Origin: Halisarca cf. caerulea | Lineage: Eukaryota; Porifera; Demospongiae; Chondrillida; Halisarcidae | Direction: 5' to 3' | Assembly (NCBI GenBank): GCA_963170055.1 | Contig: CAUJGJ010000444.1 | Coordinates: forward strand, 8,358,118 to 8,422,117 | DNA: 64,000 nucleotides | In this document: piece after piece, positions 57,819-64,000 of the stretch | Layout: each line of letters starts with the position of its first letter | Position numbering within the stretch: position 1 is the stretch's first letter | The notes under the pieces: model-generated | Told to the model about the DNA's origin: nothing | Database searches by the model: none | The model's input: only the letters and a program-made list of their open reading frames with translations | Position numbers and translations under genes: made by a program

Positions 57819-60800
57819 ATGATGTATAGTCAGAGGAGTAACAATTACCGGTGAGTCTCGCTGATCGTTATGAAATTTCAGCCATGCACTCTGGTATCGT
57901 ATATTATTTCAGGTTGATAAGGAAGAGAACCCTACTTCCAAACACTTCTAGTTATCTCTTACTAGTTAGCCCACAACTATTTTGTCCCGTATTTGTGCTA
58001 AGAAATGCCAGGTTTAAGCGTCTCAAAATTTTCGTTCCTGATGTCAGGAAAAAGGATGTTCAATATTAGGTGCTCTCTACCTTGAATTGAGTAATTTCAG
58101 GAGGGCTTCATCCATATCTGAAGCATCCTCGTCAAACCATAGATCATAGTAATATATAGCGTCAAACTTGTGATAGTACCCATAACTGTATGACTAGTGT
58201 AGTGTTGAGAGCCCGACTTTTACCTGTTTGTATATTCCATGCTAAATTTAGACTTTATCTGCCCTGGCAAGCTAGGCTGTGACTGTTTATAGCCGCATAA
58301 ATGCGAGAGTTCATGTAAGAATGGATTGTATCTGCCATGCTGCGGCATGAAGGGTTCTTTAAACTGTACTTTGTATCATGGATACTGATAAGAGTCCATG
58401 TAAGAGTGGACCGTATATCTGCCGTGAAGTGTTTTTTAGGCCGTTGTTTGGATTCGTGGATGTGACTGTCCATGTAAGAGGACCGTATCTGCCATGAAGT
58501 GTTCTTGAGGCCCTTGTTTGTATTCATGGATGTGAGTGTCTATGTAAGAGTGGACCGTATCTGCCATGAAGTGTTCTTGAGGCCCTTGTTTGTATTCATC
58601 ATGGATGTGAGTGTCCATGTTAGAGTGGACCGTACCTGCCATGAAGTGATGTTAGGCCCTTGTTTGTATTCATAGATGAGAGTGTCCATGCATGTAAGAG
58701 TGCACCATATCTGCCATGAAGTGTTCGTATTCATGGATGTGAGTGTTCATGTAAGAGTGGACCGTATCTGCCATTATGTGTTTTAGGCCCTTGTTTGTAT
58801 TCATCATGGATGTGAGTGTCCATGTAAGAGTGGACCATATCTGCCATGAAGTGATGTTAGGCCCTTGTTTGTATTCATGGATGTGAGTGTCCATGTAAGA
58901 GTGGACCGTATCTGCCATGAAGTGCTGTTGAGGCCCTTGTTTGTATTCATGGATGTGAGTGTCCATGTAAGAGTGGACCGTATCTGCCATGAAGTGCTGT
59001 TAGGCCCTTGTTTGTATTCATGGATGTGAGTGTCCATGTAAGAGTGGACCGTATCTGCCATGAAGTGCTGTTAGGCCCTTGTTTGTATTCATGGATGTGA
59101 GTGTCCATGTAAGAGTGGACCGTATCTGCCATGAAGTGCTGTTAGGCCCTTGTTTGTATTCATGGATGTGAGTGTCCATGTAAGAGTGGACCGTATCTGC
59201 CATGAAGTGTTCTTGAGGCCCTTGTTTGTATTCATGGATGAGAGTGTCCATGCATGTAAGAGTGGACCGTATCTGCCATGAAGTGTTCGTATTCATGGAT
59301 GTGAGTGTTCATGTAAGAGTGGACCGTATCTGCCATGAAGTGCTGTTAGGCCCTTGTTTGTATTCATGGATGTGAGTGTCCATGTAAGAGTGGACCGTAT
59401 CTGCCATGAAGTGCTGTTAGGCCCTTGTTTGTATTCATGGATGTGAGTGTCCATGTAAGAGTGGACCGTATCTGCCATGAAGTGCTGTTAGGCCCTTGTT
59501 TGTATTCATGGATGTGAGTGTCCATGTAAGAGTGGACCGTATCTGCCATGAAGTGTTCTTGAGGCCCTTGTTTGTATTCATGGATGTGAGTGTCTATGTA
59601 AGAGTGGACCGTATCTGCCATGAAGTGTTCTTGAGGCCCTTGTTTGTATTCATGGATGAGAGTGTCCATGCATGTAAGAGTGCACCATATCTGCCATGAA
59701 GTGTTCGTATTCATGGATGTGAGTGTTCATGTAAGAGTGGACCGTATCTGCCATTATGTGTTTTAGGCCCTTGTTTGTATTCATCATGGATGTGAGTGTC
59801 CATGTAAGAGTGGACCGTATCTGCCATGAAGGGTTCTTTAAGCTGTACTTTCATGGATGAGAGTGTCCATAAGAGTGCATGTACCATATAATTTTGCCAT
59901 GAAAGGTATATTATATTCTGTTATTCACACCTTGTACAGTTTCCGTGCTTTTCGGTCTGAAAGTTCTCTGCAACAAAGAAAGCGAGTTAAACAAGAGCTT
60001 CAGCGCATGAGGCAGAAGAAACGCAGGCAGAACCGGGAAAGTCATTTTCGTGATGACTCTTCATTATCTTCTATATCCGTTATGGACAAGTATGCATTAG
60101 ATGACACACAGTCACTAGTACAGTTCATTCCAGCACTATTGGCAAAACCAAAGTACGTCCCAAGATCCCACATGTGGAATCCTTTTTCATTAAAGAACTC
60201 GTTGGAGTACAAGGTACCATCGACTGCCTATGAAGTGTTTGCCCCTGTAATTAATTCCCAAAACGAGGAAACACCAAACCCTGGTAGTAGTGCTGTAGTA
60301 ATACCTATTAAATCTAGTACCACTGTGATTGATTCCCAAAACGAGGAAACACCAAACCCTGGTAGTAGTACAGTAGTAATACCTGTTAAATCTAGTACCA
60401 CTGTCAGGAGGCGTTTGTTTGAGAAACCATCCATCAATGAAAGAACATCCTCAGAGTCCGTTGACCAAGTGGCGAAGTGGGTGAGCATGACCGATCCATT
60501 GCAAGACTCAGAATCTGAGTGTGGTGACAACTCGACAGCTGTTGGTGAAGAAAAGTATGGTTTTCCATTGCCTTCGTGGCTACAAGATGAATCTGCTCCG
60601 AAGCTGGCAACTGAACATCGTTGCCTGCCTAGTATACCTGTCACAAAAGAAAAGAGAATGGCTGTAGCCAAAGACAACCATCAAATAGTTAGTCAGTGGT
60701 TGCGAGATTGTGCAGTGGCTAAGCGAGTTGGATCTGGTAGTGAGGTACCATTAGCAAAGGCGATACAACGAGCAGGCAAATCCGCATTTGAAAATCAAGC

Positions 60801-61080
60801 CAAAGTGGTGCTTGATTCATTGAACAGTTTACACAGATACCCAATTGGGCAATATATCAATGAATTGAAGGCAAAAGAAACAGAAGCCATTACAACGGCT
60901 CGGATGTTCCGGGATAAGTACGAGGAGAGCGAACGTGAAAGGACCAGAGATGCATTGCAGAAGAAAGATGAGATTTTGGGAATACGCACATTTTGGAGAA
61001 AGAATGTAGCCGAACAGGGTTCAAGGGGTGGGAGAATGGTTAATTTATCACTGAACAAAGTTTCTGGCGACAAGGACTAG
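57819..61080 (+). CDS. Two-exon coiled-coil gene, 390 aa, intact
   Basis: Exon 1 57819-57850 (MMYSQRSNNY), donor CCG|GTGAGT. Exon 2 59940-61080, acceptor CTTGTACAG. The 1173 nt are open. After a basic coiled coil (QQRKRVKQELQRMRQKKRRQ) there is a perfectly ordered 26-residue duplication (SQNEETPNPGSSAVVIPIKS type) at about 120-175, and a conserved-looking WLRDCAVAKRVG region. The end (ELKAKETEAITTARMFRDKY, then RTFWRKNVAEQGSRGGRMVN) has an FWR...SRGGRM pattern that I have seen in transposon-linked proteins. Its 2.1-kb intron is filled by a 71-bp minisatellite. Function unknown. Confidence 0.65.
58390..59860. repeat. 71-bp minisatellite, about 20 copies
   Basis: Unit GTGAGTGTCCATGTAAGAGT then GGACCGTATCTGCCATGAAG and TGCTGTTAGGCCCTTGTTTG to TATTCATGGAT. 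Variants (GTTCTTGAGG, GATGAGAGTGTCCATGCATG) recur in blocks at about 58677, 59236 and 59654, a higher-order pattern. Minus-strand frames through it (MADTVHSYMDTHIHEY) are produced by the repeat length and are not taken as genes. Confidence 0.95.
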
Positions 61081-61235
61081 CTAATATACTTTGGAGGATA
61101 TTGTCTCTTTGAAATTCATGCATGCATTAGTGTTCTGTACTAAATTATATATAATGATCACTTATATAATAATTATAATTATATGCAATGAGCAACTTAT
61201 GCATGTACAATTATACATACGGTGTACACACAATA

Positions 61236-63749
61236 CTAATAGCTAAATTGCAATGGTAAGTGACAAGCAATAAAAACATCTTCAACCATATCTCCAAAGT
61301 CAACTTTCAAGGTAACATGCGCACATCTACCAGTAATCCTTTGAATAGGTAAGAAGCTGTACGTATTCACAATTCTAGGAGCAATGGGATCACAAACTTT
61401 AAAAGACAATCCATACCAATTTTCATGTCTATGTTTCTTAAACCAATGTAATGTTTTCACAGGCCTAGGGTTCAATCCTTGAGCTTCTTCTACTGGCCAG
61501 TGGGCTTGGATAATAGAAGAATTTCGGCTAGATCTGGGCAAGCAAGACCCGATCAAAGTATCGGATATGTTGATCCGCCCAAATTGTAAAAAATAACGCT
61601 GTACTTGGACGTCTGGGCCAAAGAGCATTTCCACAATAGTACATGCAGACACGTATTCTGACGAAGAGAAAATCTTCTCCTTAAAAGGTCCAATTGGGGT
61701 GAGTCCTGACCTAAATGCACAGTACAAATTAGGACTGATGGCAATCTCCCCCAAAGGCAATTCAAGGAGTGCCACCACATTATCTTGAAAACGTTCATAG
61801 TATGTTTTCACATAAGTATTGCCTTTGGATGGTAAAGTTGCTTTAAAATTGTTATCATTAAGACAAGAATCAAGTGCAAGATTACAATTAAGTGACTGGT
61901 GCTGCAAAAACGTCTTCATGATTTGTGATTCAATACACTTGTTGTTGGTATGATACGATCCAAGCATGCCATTATATCTTTCGAAGGCGTACAACCAGAA
62001 ACCACTTGTTGAGCCATAGTCTTTAATACACTGTGCAAGATGTAGATGTAAGTGCATATTCATTGTGCAGGATTTCTCTCCGTACAAAGCACAAAACTGC
62101 TGACAAAAAGCTAACAGACGTCTGTCTGCTTCCTCAATGCTGGAGATTCTAATAGAGCGTGATACAGCTGTTGTACATGCACTAACAAATAGCATCCAAC
62201 ATCGCCAATGTAAATCATCAATGCACCCTTTCAGTAAAACTGGTGAAAATATAGTGATCCAATTCCTCCATTGATCAGCAGTAAAGCCACCAAACTTTGA
62301 AGATATGTTTGTAGGCAAGCGTCCAACACCATCTGGAACTACATATGCACGGCACTTCTCCTCAATTCCTGATAAAGCAACAGTTGACAATGTTCCACTT
62401 GTTAACCAGACCTCCATCATGTGTTTTCCAGTACCTAAGAATAAGTTGTGCATTGGATCTATAGCTGAAAAGCGCACAGGTTTAAAATATGCTAAATCCA
62501 TTAGTGCAGAATAACGACCACCAATTTCAGATTCCAGTGATTTAGTAGCAGCTTGAGTGTTACATCGTTCCTTTGTCAACATTGTCGTACATTTTGAAAC
62601 AAAAATCTCATCTTCCCTTGATGGCCATTGGGAACGATCGAAACCTGAATAATTAGTCCAATTAGAGACTTCATCTCTAACATGTTCAAAGGGTTTGAGG
62701 CATTTGTTGCATGCTAAAACTGCTCTTATGCCTACAAACCCAAGTACCTTTTTCGTGGCAGGAATATCGCAAGCAACGCAAGTAACAGCCACCCTGAGAG
62801 TAACCTTAGTACCATTTGGAGTGCTAACGGCAATTCCTTTAGCCCAAGCTTCCTTTAGTTCTAAAAGAAGTGGCCCTAAATAACTATTAATAGTTAATTT
62901 AGGCTCTGATGGTCCAGGTATCAAACCCACTAGTAAAATATTTTCAGGACGATTGCGAAGAGCCCTAGGAAGATTTTGTATGGTGAGATATATTGCACCA
63001 AGAGAGTAAATACTTCGCGCATATGGTGAAAACCAATCCACATTCAGAGTTAAAAGATAGTTATAAGGTGCCTTCAAAAAGCCATTGTCCACAAATTCCC
63101 TCCATATAGCCCCATCATAGATATCACACAAGTATCCATATTCTGAAAAGAGAGGCCTATTGCGCCATTGTTCACAGCATTCTAAGAATCCTGGAGTTGC
63201 TGCTAGTCGAGAAAGTGCGGTGGACAAAGGTTGATAAGGATACACACATATAGGTCTATGTATAAGACCCTTCTTTGTAATAATGGCATTCAATATATTG
63301 CCCCCACATTCAGTACGCCGAGAAAGTTGAGGATGACAGGGGTAGCGAACATAAGAACAGGTTTTTGCTTGATAACCATTCGCTTTTCTCAAAAGGCATT
63401 GGCCGACTTCATAGACAGTGCTACATTTAGTACAAACAGCATATTTTGTGTACAGCTTGCTAGGATCATCAAATTTTAGATGCTTGTGAATGGTTTTCAA
63501 TGTCAAAGGAACCCTATCCCTCTGAAGTGCCAACTCCTCATTACTATATGCAGCTGCAATAGCACCAATGAAAAACTTAAAGAACCTTAAAATACTTCCT
63601 ATTGCAGCAGCAGAAATGTTGAAAGCAGCTTTCCAATGTAGAAGAAAAACGAAAAAATAAAGAATAGGTTTGAACCTATCGTCTTTCAAATCACCAACCG
63701 GAGCCGGTTCCACTTCCTCATCACTTGAGTCAGTATCATCCAATATCAT
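61236..63749 (-). CDS. EnSpm/TNP2-like transposase 2, main exon
   Basis: 838 codons with stop after acceptor ATACAATGCAG at 63750. The sequence starts with acidic MILDDTDSSDEEVEPAP, then two Cys pairs (CTKCSTVYEVGQC). The TNP2 core has LLTLNVDWFSPYARSIYSLG (first Asp), ENILLVGLIPGPSEP, VACDIPATKKVLGFVG...CNKCLKPF and AIDPMHNLFLGTGKHM (second Asp). It ends with NMHLHLHLAQCIKDYG and FWLYAFERYNGML (Glu). Layout is the same as the protein at 43288-45830 but clearly diverged, so it is a different family. Upstream exons should lie at or beyond the right edge; GAAACT|GTGAGT at about 63981 could be the previous donor. Confidence 0.88.
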   Translation of the reverse strand: MILDDTDSSDEEVEPAPVGDLKDDRFKPILYFFVFLLHWKAAFNISAAAIGSILRFFKFFIGAIAAAYSNEELALQRDRVPLTLKTIHKHLKFDDPSKLYTKYAVCTKCSTVYEVGQCLLRKANGYQAKTCSYVRYPCHPQLSRRTECGGNILNAIITKKGLIHRPICVYPYQPLSTALSRLAATPGFLECCEQWRNRPLFSEYGYLCDIYDGAIWREFVDNGFLKAPYNYLLTLNVDWFSPYARSIYSLGAIYLTIQNLPRALRNRPENILLVGLIPGPSEPKLTINSYLGPLLLELKEAWAKGIAVSTPNGTKVTLRVAVTCVACDIPATKKVLGFVGIRAVLACNKCLKPFEHVRDEVSNWTNYSGFDRSQWPSREDEIFVSKCTTMLTKERCNTQAATKSLESEIGGRYSALMDLAYFKPVRFSAIDPMHNLFLGTGKHMMEVWLTSGTLSTVALSGIEEKCRAYVVPDGVGRLPTNISSKFGGFTADQWRNWITIFSPVLLKGCIDDLHWRCWMLFVSACTTAVSRSIRISSIEEADRRLLAFCQQFCALYGEKSCTMNMHLHLHLAQCIKDYGSTSGFWLYAFERYNGMLGSYHTNNKCIESQIMKTFLQHQSLNCNLALDSCLNDNNFKATLPSKGNTYVKTYYERFQDNVVALLELPLGEIAISPNLYCAFRSGLTPIGPFKEKIFSSSEYVSACTIVEMLFGPDVQVQRYFLQFGRINISDTLIGSCLPRSSRNSSIIQAHWPVEEAQGLNPRPVKTLHWFKKHRHENWYGLSFKVCDPIAPRIVNTYSFLPIQRITGRCAHVTLKVDFGDMVEDVFIACHLPLQFSY

Positions 63750-63845
63750 CTGCATTGTATGATATAAATATTAAATATAACACATGCATCAAACATGCAT
63801 ACATGAATGCATGCACACATGCACGCACGCACAATGTCATACACA

Positions 63846-63848
63846 CTG

Positions 63849-63901
<53 letters not shown>

Positions 63902-63945
63902 GCACACACACACACACATGCACACGTACACACGCACACACACAC
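63846..63945. repeat. (CA)n microsatellite
   Basis: ACACAC tract with GCACG and TACACG interruptions, upstream of the TNP2-2 acceptor. Confidence 0.95.
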
Positions 63946-64000
63946 GTACACGTACATACACAGGTGGGACTGAAATGTAGACACTCACAGTTTCTCTGTC

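Noticed and set aside
58255..59714. Many minus-strand frames with MADTVHSYMDTHIHEYKQGP
   Set aside because: Direct products of the 71-bp minisatellite. They break with each unit-length change and lie in the intron of the plus-strand gene.
63746..63988. Minus and plus ORFs at the right edge
   Set aside because: Mostly (CA)n translation; only the donor-like GTGAGT near 63981 is kept as a weak hint.

Overview
This is a metazoan nuclear window. It has long introns with GT-AG junctions, microsatellites, nested DNA transposons and an animal-type alpha-1,6-fucosyltransferase (FUT8) gene. The mix of transposons (pogo with a PHD finger, Tigger, MULE, EnSpm/TNP2-like, Ty3/gypsy), small introns inside transposon genes and 14-kb introns in the host gene fits an early-branching marine invertebrate, most likely a sponge or possibly a cnidarian. 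The species cannot be fixed from the sequence. No tRNA, rRNA or CRISPR is visible.

Region 1 (about 5.8-42.4 kb) is a single host gene on the minus strand, FUT8-like. Exon 1 (42438-42250) gives a short cytosolic tail, a transmembrane anchor and the stem start. Exon 2 exists twice (28201-28016 and 24676-24491, 186 nt each, both phase 0). Then come exons at 20537-20348, 6276-6164 and 6082-5862. All splice phases agree. The C-terminal exons (GDP-fucose site, SH3) are not in the window and should lie to its left. The introns are packed with mobile elements: a Ty3/gypsy remnant, a broken MULE, two near-identical pogo-PHD copies, several families of TIR elements tipped with CGCATGTGGRACATGTCC, a Tigger relic in a (TA)n array and a LINE fragment.

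Inside the 14-kb intron between 20.3 and 6.3 kb sits a three-level nest. A tip-A element (6826-16487) was hit by a pogo element (7414-10205, TA duplication), and the pogo edge was hit by a 5687-bp element (10211-15897). This last element has 463-bp terminal inverted repeats, a 7-bp target duplication CCTAACT and one four-exon gene. Joining the exons by GT-AG rules gives an uninterrupted 1083-codon protein with a 2A-like N-terminus, D/D/CxxH/E residues and a C-terminal Tudor-like domain. I cannot place it in a named superfamily, and it is the best candidate for an undescribed system.

Region 2 (about 43.2-64 kb) is transposon-gene territory. A three-exon TNP2-like transposase (54217 to 43288, minus) carries in its first intron a complete 6.8-kb element (47017-53816) with CACTG ends, GGTGA...TCACC subterminal repeats and two divergent genes. 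To the right are a decayed copy (54404-55888) and an intact copy (57668-56280) of an accessory gene. The intact copy is divergent from an intact 390-aa coiled-coil gene (57819-61080), which converges on a second TNP2-like transposase (63749-61236). Bidirectional promoters of 150-190 bp separate the divergent pairs and repeatedly contain E2F-like sites.
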